From positions 1 to 62,974 of the forward strand of contig JAEUGY010000052.1 of the NCBI GenBank assembly GCA_016794625.1: DNA of 62,974 nt, in the 5' to 3' direction. The position numbers and the translations under genes were made by a program. The first letter of the stretch is position 1. Every line of letters begins with the position of its first letter. The notes under the pieces are model-generated. The model ran no database searches. It was not told where the DNA came from and saw nothing but the letters and a program-made list of their open reading frames with translations. The stretch is from Opitutaceae bacterium. GTDB lineage: Bacteria > Verrucomicrobiota > Verrucomicrobiia > Opitutales > Opitutaceae. This document shows, piece by piece, positions 27,657 to 36,628 of the stretch.

Positions 27657-30227
27657 CTAGGGGGCATCGAGACACTGACGCACGGTGGAAAGCAACCGGG
27701 ACGGGTCGAAAGGCTTGCGCAGAAGCGTGATCCGGGCGGAAGGATCGATCAGCTCGCTATTGGCGGCCTGACTGTAGCCGGTGCAGAGGATGACTTTGAG
27801 TCCGGGGGACTCCTTGCGCAGCATTTCCGCCACCTCCCTCCCGGTCATGCCCTCGGGCATGACCATGTCGGACAGAAGCAGGTCGAATTTCCCCTGGTGC
27901 TCGCGCCAGCGCCGCACGGCGGCGGGTCCATTTTCGGCTTCAATCACCGTGTATCCGTGCCGACGCAGACTCAAGGCGACGACCTTCCGCACGCTGGCCT
28001 CGTCTTCGGTCACCAGCACCGTTTCGCCCCGGCCGCGCTGGAGTGGAGGCGTTGGAGTGGAGGCGTGCTGCTGGAGGGCGGCGGCCGCCGCGGGAAAGTA
28101 GACGTGGAAGGACGTGCCCGCCCCGAGGGCGCTTTCCACATCCACCCAGCCGTGGTGTTGACGGACGATGCCGTAGACCGTGGCCAGACCCAGGCCGGTC
28201 CCGCGCCCGACTTCCTTGGTCGTGAAGAACGGTTCAAAGATGTGCTGGAGCGTCGACTCGTCCATGCCGGTCCCTTTGTCGGACACGGTGAGACGCACGT
28301 ACCGACCAGGACGGGCGTCCGGGAATTTGGGTGACGGAGCGATGAACTCCACCGGCTGAGTCGTGAGTGTGATGGGGCCACCGCGGGGCATCGCATCGCG
28401 GGCGTTGACGCACAGGTTGATCACGACCTGTTCGATCATGCCGGCGTCGGCTTCGATTGTCGGCAGCCCCGCGTGTCCCGAGAGATTGAGCGTGATGTGT
28501 TCGCCGAGCAGTCGCTTCAACATCTTGAGCAGCCCGGTGATGATTTCGTGCAGATCCAAGGGGCGTGGTTCCATCGCCTGCTGGCGACTGAAGGTCAGCA
28601 GTTGACGGGTGAGGGAAGCGCCCCGCTGCACTTCCCGTTCCAGGTCCTTCAAGGCCATGCGGGTGTTCACGTCCAACGCGGTGTCGTCCTGGAGCAACCC
28701 CAGGTACATGAGCACGGCGGCGAGGATGTTGTTGAAGTCGTGGGCCACGCCGCCCGCGAGCTGACCGATCGCCTCCATTTTCTGCGCCTGCCGCATCTTG
28801 GCTTCGAGCAGCTTGCGCTCGGTGATGTCCTGTTTGACCGCGATGAAGTGGGTGACGGCCCCGTGCTCATCCAGGATGGGCGTCACGGTCGACTCTTCCT
28901 GAAAGACCGTGCCATCCTTCTTGCGATTGGTGATCTCTCCGTGCCAGACCTGGCCGGCCAGGAGTTGCTCCCAGAAGGCCTGGAAGAATGAATTGTCGTG
29001 TTTGCCCGAATTGATGAGGGCACCCACTTTTTGATTGAGGGCTTCCTCGAGGGTGTAGCCCGTCACTTTGCAGAAACCTTCGTTCGCCCACTCGATGACG
29101 CCATCGCGATTCGTGATGACAATGCTGTTGGCGGAGATGCGCAGGGCCGCGGTTTGCAGGCGGAGAAGATCCTGGGAGCGCCGCTTTTCGGTGGCGTCCG
29201 AGAGAACGCCCACCACCGCCACCGTGCGTCCGTTGACCACGATGGGCGACTCCTGGGCTTCGGCCCAAAACCGGCGCCCCTGGGCGGTGGAGAATTCAAG
29301 CTCGAAGACCGGCTGGCGCTGGCCCGAAGCAATGGCCCGTCGGGTGGCTTCGAGGCCGGCTATATTGGTGGGGTGGTCGGTGAGGAAGTCGGTCCAATGG
29401 TGGAAGGCGACGCCGGCGGGAAGCTCAAAGAAGTCCGAGACCTGGGGACTGACGTAGGTCAGACGCTGGTCCGGCGAGTGGGCGTAAAAGAGTTTCTTGC
29501 CCTGGCCCGCCGCGCATTCGAGCAGGCGGGTGTTTTCCTCGAGGGCGCGCAGGGCCTCGCGGGCAAGGACCTCCCGGCGTTCCGTCTCCCACTGGACCAA
29601 AGCCAGCCGGAGCACGGCCCGGGTTTCGCCGAGCGAGGCTGTTGCGTCGAGCAGCTCGAATCCAGCGTTGTGATACAGTGTTTCCGCCTCACTCCCGTTC
29701 GGGGAGGGCACCACCAGCACCATCGGCAGATTGGCCCGCTCCCGCAGATTTCGGAGGAGGGTGAGGTTTGCCGCGGGATTGATGGGCGACACCCCGATCA
29801 GCAGCAGCGGATGTCCGGTGATGAGCGCCGGATCAGGAGTGTCCGACAGCGGACCTGATTGCACCGTCAGCTGGCAGCCGAGGGCGTCGAGATGGGCGCG
29901 AAGCGGAGGGGACGACGTCGGCTCTGTCCACCACAGCAGGATGCGCAAACCGGCCGGCGGACTCGAAGAAAGCGCGGGCGGAGGGTGGGTCGCGCCATCG
30001 ATCTCGCCCAGCAGGGCCGCAAGCGTGGGCGTCGCCACGGGCACAGCCGAGCCCTCGCGTTTCCCGTGCGTTCCGAGCAAAGCGTCCGGAGCGAGGGAAG
30101 GGGATGACGTCGCCGCGGGAGGGTCGGGCGAAGCCCGCTTGGCAGACGAGGGAAGGAGGCTTTGGAAGGTGGAAGGCAAAGCGTGCGGGGGAGTGGACGG
30201 GCCGCTGAACGATTGCGAGCATGGCAC
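27657..30227 (-). CDS. PAS-domain hybrid sensor histidine kinase
   Basis: An 856-residue soluble-looking hybrid kinase. The order is: Pro/Ser-rich head (1-90), receiver-like fold without an acceptor Asp (about 93-215; LLLIGVSP replaces the usual LLD), two PAS/PAC domains (about 245-355 and 360-480, the second ending [15 protein letters not shown]), HisKA with His in [13 protein letters not shown], HATPase_c ([30 protein letters not shown]) and a C-terminal receiver with Asp in [12 protein letters not shown]. No transmembrane segment is seen, so it senses a cytosolic signal. GTG 30227 is the furthest start; a later start within the Pro-rich head is possible. The LuxR-type regulator follows by 8 bases. 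Confidence 0.9.
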   Translation of the reverse strand: MPCSQSFSGPSTPPHALPSTFQSLLPSSAKRASPDPPAATSSPSLAPDALLGTHGKREGSAVPVATPTLAALLGEIDGATHPPPALSSSPPAGLRILLWWTEPTSSPPLRAHLDALGCQLTVQSGPLSDTPDPALITGHPLLLIGVSPINPAANLTLLRNLRERANLPMVLVVPSPNGSEAETLYHNAGFELLDATASLGETRAVLRLALVQWETERREVLAREALRALEENTRLLECAAGQGKKLFYAHSPDQRLTYVSPQVSDFFELPAGVAFHHWTDFLTDHPTNIAGLEATRRAIASGQRQPVFELEFSTAQGRRFWAEAQESPIVVNGRTVAVVGVLSDATEKRRSQDLLRLQTAALRISANSIVITNRDGVIEWANEGFCKVTGYTLEEALNQKVGALINSGKHDNSFFQAFWEQLLAGQVWHGEITNRKKDGTVFQEESTVTPILDEHGAVTHFIAVKQDITERKLLEAKMRQAQKMEAIGQLAGGVAHDFNNILAAVLMYLGLLQDDTALDVNTRMALKDLEREVQRGASLTRQLLTFSRQQAMEPRPLDLHEIITGLLKMLKRLLGEHITLNLSGHAGLPTIEADAGMIEQVVINLCVNARDAMPRGGPITLTTQPVEFIAPSPKFPDARPGRYVRLTVSDKGTGMDESTLQHIFEPFFTTKEVGRGTGLGLATVYGIVRQHHGWVDVESALGAGTSFHVYFPAAAAALQQHASTPTPPLQRGRGETVLVTEDEASVRKVVALSLRRHGYTVIEAENGPAAVRRWREHQGKFDLLLSDMVMPEGMTGREVAEMLRKESPGLKVILCTGYSQAANSELIDPSARITLLRKPFDPSRLLSTVRQCLDAP
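28039..28066. repeat. 14-base tandem duplication inside the hybrid kinase gene
   Basis: TGGAGTGGAGGCGT occurs twice with no gap. It lies in the linker between the ATPase and the C-terminal receiver domain. The unit length is not a multiple of three, so the two copies are read in different frames. Confidence 0.8.
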
Positions 30228-30339
30228 CCGGAAAAAGTCGGCTCAACCGCCTTCGCTGTGCATATCTTGACATAGTTTCAGCGTGGATTCTGGGGGAGTT
30301 ACCCGGGGGTGAGGCCGATGCCCTGCGGGACCGGACAAT

Positions 30340-30386
30340 AAAAGAGGCCGGTATCCACTCTCGAATCGAGAGTCGATACCGGCCTC
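30340..30386 (-). terminator. Long-stem terminator after the chemoreceptor gene
   Basis: Arms GAGGCCGGTATC (30344-30355) and GATACCGGCCTC (30375-30386), one C-C mismatch, then an inner 7-base stem ACTCTCG/CGAGAGT with an AAT loop. In the minus direction the hairpin is followed by four T and then ATT. It ends the transcript 15 bases past the receptor stop. Confidence 0.85.
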
Positions 30387-30401
30387 AGGAACGCCTCATG
30401 T

Positions 30402-32426
30402 CTACTTGAAGAACTTGTCGTCCGCTCCACCGCCGGACACCGCGACTTCCGGGTGCGATTCGGCGGCTCCGTTGACCGCGTGAGGAGCTGACTTGATGAG
30501 CGGAGCCTTGCGGGTCTCGATCACCTTGCGCACAGGCTGGGTGGCCTTGTGCAGAATCTTCTTGGCCATGCTTGGGGCGGCGTGGGAGACCGGAGATGGG
30601 GTGGCGGCGGGGCCCGTCGATCCACCTACCAGACGGCGCAGGTCACCGACCGCGGCCTGCAATTCGGTCGCCTGGGCGTTCATTTCCTCGGCGGAGCTGG
30701 CGCATTCCTCAGCGCCGGCGGCATTGCTCTGGGTGACCTTGTCCATTTCGCTGACCGCATGGGTAATCTGTTCAATGCCCTGACTCTGCTGCTGCGAGGC
30801 GGCGGAGACTTCCGAGGCGAGTTCGTCGACCTGGCGGGCGCGCGAGACAATGTCATCCAGCGCCTTGGCGACCTTGGCCGTGAGCTGCACACCCTGGAGG
30901 GTCGAAGCGAGCGAGCCTGCGATCTTGCCGGACGTCTCCTTGGAGGCTTCGGCGCTCCGCTGGGCGAGGGCCCGGACTTCGTCGGCGACGACAGCGAACC
31001 CCATGCCGGCTTCACCGGCGCGGGCGGCTTCCACCGCGGCGTTGAGAGCGAGGATGTTGGTCTGGAAGGCGATTTCGTCGATCGTCTTGATGATCTTGGC
31101 GATTTCGTCGCCGGACGCCTTGATCGCGTCCATGGCGGACGTCATCTGATGCATGTCCGTGACACCGACGTCCGCGGATGAGCGAGCCTGTTTGGCCAGT
31201 TCGTTCACCCGTCCGGCCGTTTCAGCATTCCGCTGGGTCATGCTGGCCAATTCCTGCAGCGACGAGCTGGTTTCTTCGATGGAGGCAGCCTGTTCGCTGG
31301 CTCCTTCCGCGAGTGACTGACTGGTGGCCGAGACCTGACCGGACGCAGCGGCAACCTGCAACGAGCTCTGAGAGAGCAGTTCCGAGGTAATGTTGAGGGC
31401 CTTGTTGACCCCCCGGATGATGAGCAGACCGCTGACCAGGCCGAGCACGGTGGCGATGGCGAGACCACCAACGATTTGGTTGGAGGCGGCTTTGAGGCTG
31501 CCGGCGGAGGTCACGGCCACTTCGGCCGTGCGTTCAATGGAACGGGTCAGCACCTGATCGACCACCTGATCCAGGTCGGCGGCGGCTTTGGCGCGCTGAC
31601 TGCGGATTTCCCGGGACGCCTTGCTATTGGCGATCATGGAGTCCACGCCCGCCTTGTAAGAGAGCGCCGATTTCTTGAGATCGTTGATCTGTCTAATGTT
31701 CTGTTCCTGCTTGGTGATCTTGAGCATGTCATCGGCCGCCTTTTCAATCGTATCGAACAGAGGCCGGGCGTTTTCGATGATCGAAGGGTCGTCCAAAGCC
31801 TGAGCCTTGAAATTGGCCAGGCGGATTTCCGAGCCGGTCTCCAGGATCAACCCAGCTGATTTCACCTTGAGGAGACGTTCCGCCAACTTTTCCTTGGCGG
31901 CACCGGCCTCCATTTCTTCGCTCAGGGCTTTCTGCTGACTATCAGAGTAAGCGGTGGCCTCCCGATCAAAGAGGGCTCCGCTGTCATTCATCAGTTTTCG
32001 GATCTGATTGAGCTCCGCAACGTTGTTGCGAGTGGCGTCCAGACCTGCCCGGTAGGCCTTGAGCGCCTCGTCAGCGGATTTCACAGCGTCGCGCAGGAGC
32101 GTCAGCTCCGGCCGTTTGATCGAAAGCTGGCGGGCTTCATCCATCGCGGCGTCGACGTCTGCGAGATGCTTGTTGGCCTTTTCCAGTTCCGAGGCCTCCC
32201 CGGTCAAGCCGTAGGTGCGCACCGCCAGCTGCGTGGCAGCCGAGGCTGCGCTCAGATGAGACGAGGCGGCCGCTTGCGGGACCACTGCGTCGGCGAGGAA
32301 GCCCGCGCCGGTGGCGGCGGAGCGCATTTGGTAGATGGCCACGCCGCCGAGACCGGAGGCGAGCAGGAGCAAAAGCGCGAAGCCCAGGGCGACGCGCTGA
32401 CCGATGGTAAGAGAGCTGAAGCGCAT
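30402..32426 (-). CDS. Methyl-accepting chemotaxis protein
   Basis: A 674-residue chemoreceptor. Transmembrane helix 1 is at 12-32, a long helical periplasmic sensor follows, and helix 2 lies near 310-332 ([16 protein letters not shown]). The cytoplasmic signalling domain has the hairpin-tip motif [19 protein letters not shown] and [18 protein letters not shown], which binds CheA and CheW. A typical HAMP domain is absent: helix 2 runs almost directly into the methylation helices. No CheR-binding pentapeptide is at the C-terminus, which is Lys/Ala-rich ([12 protein letters not shown]). No che genes lie nearby. ATG 32426 starts just before helix 1. Confidence 0.94.
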   Translation of the reverse strand: MRFSSLTIGQRVALGFALLLLLASGLGGVAIYQMRSAATGAGFLADAVVPQAAASSHLSAASAATQLAVRTYGLTGEASELEKANKHLADVDAAMDEARQLSIKRPELTLLRDAVKSADEALKAYRAGLDATRNNVAELNQIRKLMNDSGALFDREATAYSDSQQKALSEEMEAGAAKEKLAERLLKVKSAGLILETGSEIRLANFKAQALDDPSIIENARPLFDTIEKAADDMLKITKQEQNIRQINDLKKSALSYKAGVDSMIANSKASREIRSQRAKAAADLDQVVDQVLTRSIERTAEVAVTSAGSLKAASNQIVGGLAIATVLGLVSGLLIIRGVNKALNITSELLSQSSLQVAAASGQVSATSQSLAEGASEQAASIEETSSSLQELASMTQRNAETAGRVNELAKQARSSADVGVTDMHQMTSAMDAIKASGDEIAKIIKTIDEIAFQTNILALNAAVEAARAGEAGMGFAVVADEVRALAQRSAEASKETSGKIAGSLASTLQGVQLTAKVAKALDDIVSRARQVDELASEVSAASQQQSQGIEQITHAVSEMDKVTQSNAAGAEECASSAEEMNAQATELQAAVGDLRRLVGGSTGPAATPSPVSHAAPSMAKKILHKATQPVRKVIETRKAPLIKSAPHAVNGAAESHPEVAVSGGGADDKFFK

Positions 32427-32749
32427 AGTGATCGGTGGTTGGATGTTGTGACCTTCTATCGGCTGGGGAAGGGCGACTCCGTGACCACAGGGGTCCCGGA
32501 GGCGCGAATCGACGGTCGAGGAGAGAATCGCTTGATCCTAAGAACGACTCACGGCTCGGGTGCTGAACGCCGGAAAACCCGTTTGGACTAAGGGAAAACC
32601 TTACAGTTTGGAGGTGGCGACTCCGCGTGTCTCAACGGTGAACGCGAACCCTCCATCGCGCAGGAGGGGTGGAAGATCGGTCAGTGCAAGCGGCGCAAAT
32701 CGAGTGGGAACGGTTGACCCAGGCACGGAATTTCCCCCTTAGTCTTCGG
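32427..32749. other. Divergent non-coding region between chemoreceptor and phosphorylase genes
   Basis: It must contain promoters for both divergent genes. I see no clear sigma-28 promoter for the receptor, no strong hairpin and no convincing small gene. The region shortens to about 240 bases if the phosphorylase starts at 32669. Confidence 0.5.
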
Positions 32750-33448
32750 GTGAAAGTCGCCTTCATCAGCGGAACCAGCATTGTCAATTCCACGTTGTTC
32801 TCTTCGTGGGAGGTCAAAACGGTGCAAACCCGTTATGGTCCCGTGACCTACAAGGCGCGAGGCGAGCAGGTGCTGATCAACCGTCACGGTTACGCGTTCC
32901 CGTTGCCGCCGCATTCGATCAACTATCGCGCCAACATCCGGGCGCTGGCGGACCTCGGTTTTGAGATGATCGTCTCGCTCAATTCGGTGGGCTCCCTCAA
33001 GCCCGAGCTTACCCCGGGTACGGTGGTGTCGTGCAGCGACTATGTGAACATCCAGAGCCCGCCGCAGACGTTTTTTGATGACGAGCTGAAAGGGGGCGAG
33101 CCCGGGATTCCCAACCCGTTGATTCCAAAGATTGTGGCGGAGTTGGCGCCCGAATTCGTCATCCCGACCGGCAAAGTTTACGTCCAGATGCGGGGACCGC
33201 GCTTCGAGACCAAGGCGGAGATCGCCATTCTCCGCCACTGGGGCGACGTCATTGGCATGACCGCGGCGCATGAGGCCGACCTCTGTGGTGAGATCGGTTT
33301 GAAGTACAACAGCCTCGCCATCATCGACAACTACGCCAACGGCTTGGAGGGTGTGTCGATCGACTTCGCCGCCTTCAAGGAGCTGGTCCGACAGAACCAG
33401 CAAAAAGTGAATCGGATCTTCACGCGATTGCTGGAGATTCTGGCCTGA
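32750..33448 (+). CDS. Purine nucleoside phosphorylase / MTAP-family protein
   Basis: A 232-residue enzyme of the nucleoside phosphorylase superfamily, which splits purine nucleosides or 5'-methylthioadenosine with phosphate. Signs are VAFISGTSIVN, LPPHSINYRANI, VSLNSVGSLKPELTPGTVV and VYVQMRGPRFETKAEI. The C-terminal helix (DVIGMTAAHEADLCGEIGL) has HE where MTA phosphorylases have PE. The base specificity is therefore open: MTA, guanosine/inosine or adenosine. GTG 32750 is preferred since homology begins at KVAFISG; the frame is open back to ATG 32669. Neither start has a good Shine-Dalgarno. Relatives are usually 250-290 residues, so the earlier start remains possible. Confidence 0.85.
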   Translation: MKVAFISGTSIVNSTLFSSWEVKTVQTRYGPVTYKARGEQVLINRHGYAFPLPPHSINYRANIRALADLGFEMIVSLNSVGSLKPELTPGTVVSCSDYVNIQSPPQTFFDDELKGGEPGIPNPLIPKIVAELAPEFVIPTGKVYVQMRGPRFETKAEIAILRHWGDVIGMTAAHEADLCGEIGLKYNSLAIIDNYANGLEGVSIDFAAFKELVRQNQQKVNRIFTRLLEILA

Positions 33449-33496
33449 GTTGAGTGGTCGAACCCGGCGCGTCACCGCTCCAGCACCTCCCCTTTT

Positions 33497-34321
33497 ATGA
33501 CCATCGGTATCCTTGGATTGGGTTTGATTGGCAGCATTTGGGCCCGGCATTACCATGCCGCCGGAAAATTGACGGGAGTGTGGAACCGGACACCCCAGCC
33601 GGACTTTCCGACGTGGAAGGCGGATCCAGCCGCGGTCGCGGCAGGTGCCGACGTGGTGCAGATTGTCGTCGCGGATCCTCCGGCGGTGCGGGACCTCCTC
33701 CATCGAATTCTCCCGGCGCTGGGTCCGGGCAAAATCGTGGTGCAATCGAGCACCATTGATCCAGGCTCCAGCCAGGAGTTTGAAGCGCTCGTCGTTGGCC
33801 GGGGAGCCCGCTACCTGGAGGCCCCGTTCACAGGTTCCAAGCCCGCGGCGGAGCAACGACAGACGGTGTACTACCTCGGCGGCGACCGCGGGTTGATTGC
33901 GGAGGTCGAGCCGCTCCTTTCGCTCGTGTCCGCCCATCGCTTTGTCATCGGGAACGCGTCCCAGGCCGCGTCGCTCAAGCTCGCGATGAACTTGAACATT
34001 GCGGCCCAAATGGAGGCGCTCAGCGAAGCCCTGACCCTTTCCCGCCGGGCTGGAATCTCGGATGACGTGTTTTTCGAGGCGCTGGGCAAGAATGCCAGCT
34101 ATTCCGGTCTCACGAAACTGAAGGAACCCAAACTGCGGGCGGGTGACTTCTCACCCCAGTTTTCGGTCAAGCACATGCTCAAGGACATGCGCCTGGCCTC
34201 CCGGATCAATGGCTGTGAAGACTTTCCGGTTCTCGACACGGTGCGGGAACGCCTTGCCCAGGCCGATCGCGCGGGTTTTGCCGACGAGGACTTTTCCAGT
34301 CTGATCAAGCTCTTCTCCTGA
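33497..34321 (+). CDS. NAD(P)-dependent beta-hydroxyacid dehydrogenase (GLYR/3-HIBADH family)
   Basis: A 274-residue Rossmann enzyme that oxidises or reduces small beta-hydroxyacids or succinic/glyoxylic semialdehyde. The nucleotide motif is GLGLIGSIWA at the start; the Arg in WNRTPQ after beta-2 favours NADP(H). The substrate loop is EAPFTGSKPAAE, and the catalytic Lys region is ASLKLAMNLNIAAQMEALSEAL. The C-terminal helical domain (KHMLKDMRLAS) is complete. The exact substrate is not readable; glyoxylate/succinic semialdehyde reductase fits best. It follows the phosphorylase by 48 bases. Confidence 0.9.
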   Translation: MTIGILGLGLIGSIWARHYHAAGKLTGVWNRTPQPDFPTWKADPAAVAAGADVVQIVVADPPAVRDLLHRILPALGPGKIVVQSSTIDPGSSQEFEALVVGRGARYLEAPFTGSKPAAEQRQTVYYLGGDRGLIAEVEPLLSLVSAHRFVIGNASQAASLKLAMNLNIAAQMEALSEALTLSRRAGISDDVFFEALGKNASYSGLTKLKEPKLRAGDFSPQFSVKHMLKDMRLASRINGCEDFPVLDTVRERLAQADRAGFADEDFSSLIKLFS

Positions 34322-34423
34322 TCCGCGGTCGCCCGACTGCGAAGGAATGGTAAAGTTTTCCCGTCCGGGTCGTTACGGCGGTCGCCGCGTTGACGGAAAC
34401 GCGCTTTCGCTCAGCGTGTGCTC

Positions 34424-35395
34424 ATGAGCGACTTCGTATCTGGTGCCGCCATCGCCGAGGCGAAGGCGGTGCTTTCGCGCGTCCGCGCCAACATGGGCCT
34501 GAACATCAAGGGCAAGGACGATGTCATTGACCAGGTCCTGATCTGCCTCGCCGCCGGCGGCCACCTCCTGATCGAGGATTTGCCCGGAGTGGGGAAGACC
34601 ACGCTGGCGTATTCGCTCGCCCGCTCCATGGACTGCGTCTTCTCGCGCATCCAGTTCACCAGCGATCTGCTGCCCAGTGATGTCACCGGCGTGGCGATCT
34701 ACGACGAGTCCGTGCGTGAGTTCGTTTTCAAACGGGGCCCCGTCTTTGCGAACGTTGTGCTGGCGGATGAAATCAATCGCGCCACGCCGAAGACCCAGTC
34801 TGCTCTGCTGGAGGTGATGGACCGCGCCCGGGTGACCGTGGATGGTGAGCCCCACGCGGTCGGCTCGCCCTTCATGGTGTTCGCCACGCAAAATCCGGTC
34901 GACTACGAAGGCACGTTTCCCCTGCCCGAAAGTCAGATGGACCGGTTTCTCATGCGGATCCACATGGGCTATCCGCAGGCGGCGGACGAACTGGAGATTT
35001 TGCGATCCGTGCGCGGGGGCTACGACAGCATCCAGCTCAACCCGGTGATGGTGCGCACGGAAGTGCTGCAGCTGCAAAGCCTCGCGGCCCAGGTGTTCGT
35101 CGAGGACAGTGTGCTTGATTATGTGCTCAAGCTGGTGACTGCGACCCGGACCGAGGCGGAGTTCAAATCGGGTATCAGTGTGCGCGGTGGACTCGCGCTC
35201 AAGGCGGCCGCGCAGGCCCGGGCGCTGATGATGGGTCGCGATTTTGTCATTCCCGAGGACATCACCCAGCTGGTCGTGCCCGTCTTCGCGCACCGCCTCG
35301 CCCTGGGCCGGCCGTCGAGCGATGCGCTCGAGGAGCGACGCGCGATCACGACGGTGCTGAAGCGCATCCTCTCCGCTCTGCCCCAGCCGGTCTAA
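34424..35395 (+). CDS. MoxR-family AAA+ ATPase
   Basis: A 323-residue AAA+ chaperone-like ATPase. Walker A is [14 protein letters not shown], Walker B is [22 protein letters not shown], sensor 1 is [25 protein letters not shown], and the AAA lid follows. MoxR proteins typically help mature a partner encoded next door, often a DUF58 protein with a von Willebrand-like fold. The next two genes (DUF58, transglutaminase) form the common MoxR-DUF58-TGc set. ATG 34424 is preferred over a GTG two codons upstream. Confidence 0.94.
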   Translation: MSDFVSGAAIAEAKAVLSRVRANMGLNIKGKDDVIDQVLICLAAGGHLLIEDLPGVGKTTLAYSLARSMDCVFSRIQFTSDLLPSDVTGVAIYDESVREFVFKRGPVFANVVLADEINRATPKTQSALLEVMDRARVTVDGEPHAVGSPFMVFATQNPVDYEGTFPLPESQMDRFLMRIHMGYPQAADELEILRSVRGGYDSIQLNPVMVRTEVLQLQSLAAQVFVEDSVLDYVLKLVTATRTEAEFKSGISVRGGLALKAAAQARALMMGRDFVIPEDITQLVVPVFAHRLALGRPSSDALEERRAITTVLKRILSALPQPV

Positions 35396-35422
35396 GCCGC
35401 GCCCCCGCTCCCGTCCGCGGCC

Positions 35423-36628
35423 ATGCCCCCCACGCGACCTCATCCCATGGAGGATGCCCACGCCGGGGAGCAGCCTGTCCGTCCGGTCCGGCCGGACGAA
35501 GGGGGATCGTGGCAGGGACCCGGCGCGCCGGACCGCCGGCGGCGCGGGTTTCGCTGGACCACCATGCTCTGGGCCCTGCTGTATCCGCCACGCGGGCACC
35601 GGGTCTACCCGACGATTTCCGGGGTGGTCCTCATCTCGCTCGCCCTCGGCATTGGAACGGCGGCCTACAACACGTCGAACAACATCCTGTTCATCACCCT
35701 CGCCCTGCTGCTCTCCTGCCTGATCCTCAGCGGCGTGCTCTCGTGGATGAACCTGTCCCGGGTGTCGTGGCGCTTTCGTCTCGAACCGGCCTTGCGGGCC
35801 GGCCAGGAAACGGTCGTGACCCTCGAGATCCGCAACGAGAAGCGCCTGCTCCCCACGTATGGTCTGCGCTTTGAGGTAGCCGCCGAGGGCAAGGCGGACG
35901 CCCCGGCCCTCTGCCTGCGCGACCGCCTCGATCCCGGGGGCGGCCGGGTCAGCCTCGAACGCCGCTGGCGGCCCGAACGCCGGGGACGACGGGCGGTCGA
36001 ACTGGTCAGCGTGGCCTCCCTTTTCCCCTTCGGCTTTCTCCGCAAGAGCTTTCCCGGTGATCTCCGGGTCGAAGCCACCGTCTGGCCGGCGCCGGTTTCG
36101 TATCAGGAATTTCCTGTCCTGTGTTCGGCCCGCCGCTCCGCCGGCCGGCCGGTCGAGCGCGTCGGACAGAGCGGCGACCTTCTGGCCCTGCGGAAGTATG
36201 CGTCGGGCGACTCCCATCGCCTCATTCACTGGAAGGCGAGTGCGCGCACCCGCCAGTGGCTGGTGCGGCAGTTCTCCTCCGAGCATCAGGACGGTTTCTC
36301 CATCTGGCTCGATCCTTCACGCGACCTCTGGCCGCGGCCCGAACAGTTTGAGCTGATGGTGGGACTGGTCTCCACCCTGGCGGAGGACCTTTTCAAGCGC
36401 GGCCGCCTGGGTCGCGTGACGATCGGGGCGGAGCCGCCCCGGTTGATGCGACGCTTGCAGGACGTGGAGGCTCTGCTCGACCGCCTCGCCGTGCTGGAGC
36501 CGGTGGAAAGCCGGACGGCGAACGAGTCGCGCGGGCCCGGCCGGGCCCGTTCCGTCTTGGTGTTCGCACCTGAGGGTGCCCGCGGCGTGGCCGCCTATCT
36601 CGATGGTCAAAAAGCGGCAACAGCTTAG
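35423..36628 (+). CDS. DUF58 domain-containing membrane protein
   Basis: A 401-residue protein with a Pro/Arg-rich cytosolic head, two transmembrane helices (about 66-84 and 86-108) and a large domain carrying the DUF58 signature LRKYASGDSHRLIHWKASART (about 251-271). DUF58 proteins often resemble vWA-type metal-binding folds and pair with MoxR ATPases; the role is unsettled, with envelope protein maturation suspected. The gene is 27 bases downstream of the MoxR gene and overlaps the transglutaminase gene by 26 bases. A later ATG at 35447 is an alternative start. Confidence 0.9.
   Translation: MPPTRPHPMEDAHAGEQPVRPVRPDEGGSWQGPGAPDRRRRGFRWTTMLWALLYPPRGHRVYPTISGVVLISLALGIGTAAYNTSNNILFITLALLLSCLILSGVLSWMNLSRVSWRFRLEPALRAGQETVVTLEIRNEKRLLPTYGLRFEVAAEGKADAPALCLRDRLDPGGGRVSLERRWRPERRGRRAVELVSVASLFPFGFLRKSFPGDLRVEATVWPAPVSYQEFPVLCSARRSAGRPVERVGQSGDLLALRKYASGDSHRLIHWKASARTRQWLVRQFSSEHQDGFSIWLDPSRDLWPRPEQFELMVGLVSTLAEDLFKRGRLGRVTIGAEPPRLMRRLQDVEALLDRLAVLEPVESRTANESRGPGRARSVLVFAPEGARGVAAYLDGQKAATA

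Noticed and set aside
32427-32480. Sigma-28 flagellar-type promoter for the chemoreceptor
   Set aside because: A near match to the -10 (GCCGATAG on the minus strand) exists, but no TAAA element at the right distance.
34373-36286. 637-residue frame opposite the MoxR and DUF58 genes
   Set aside because: Arg/Gly/His-rich mirror sequence; two strong domain genes lie on the other strand.
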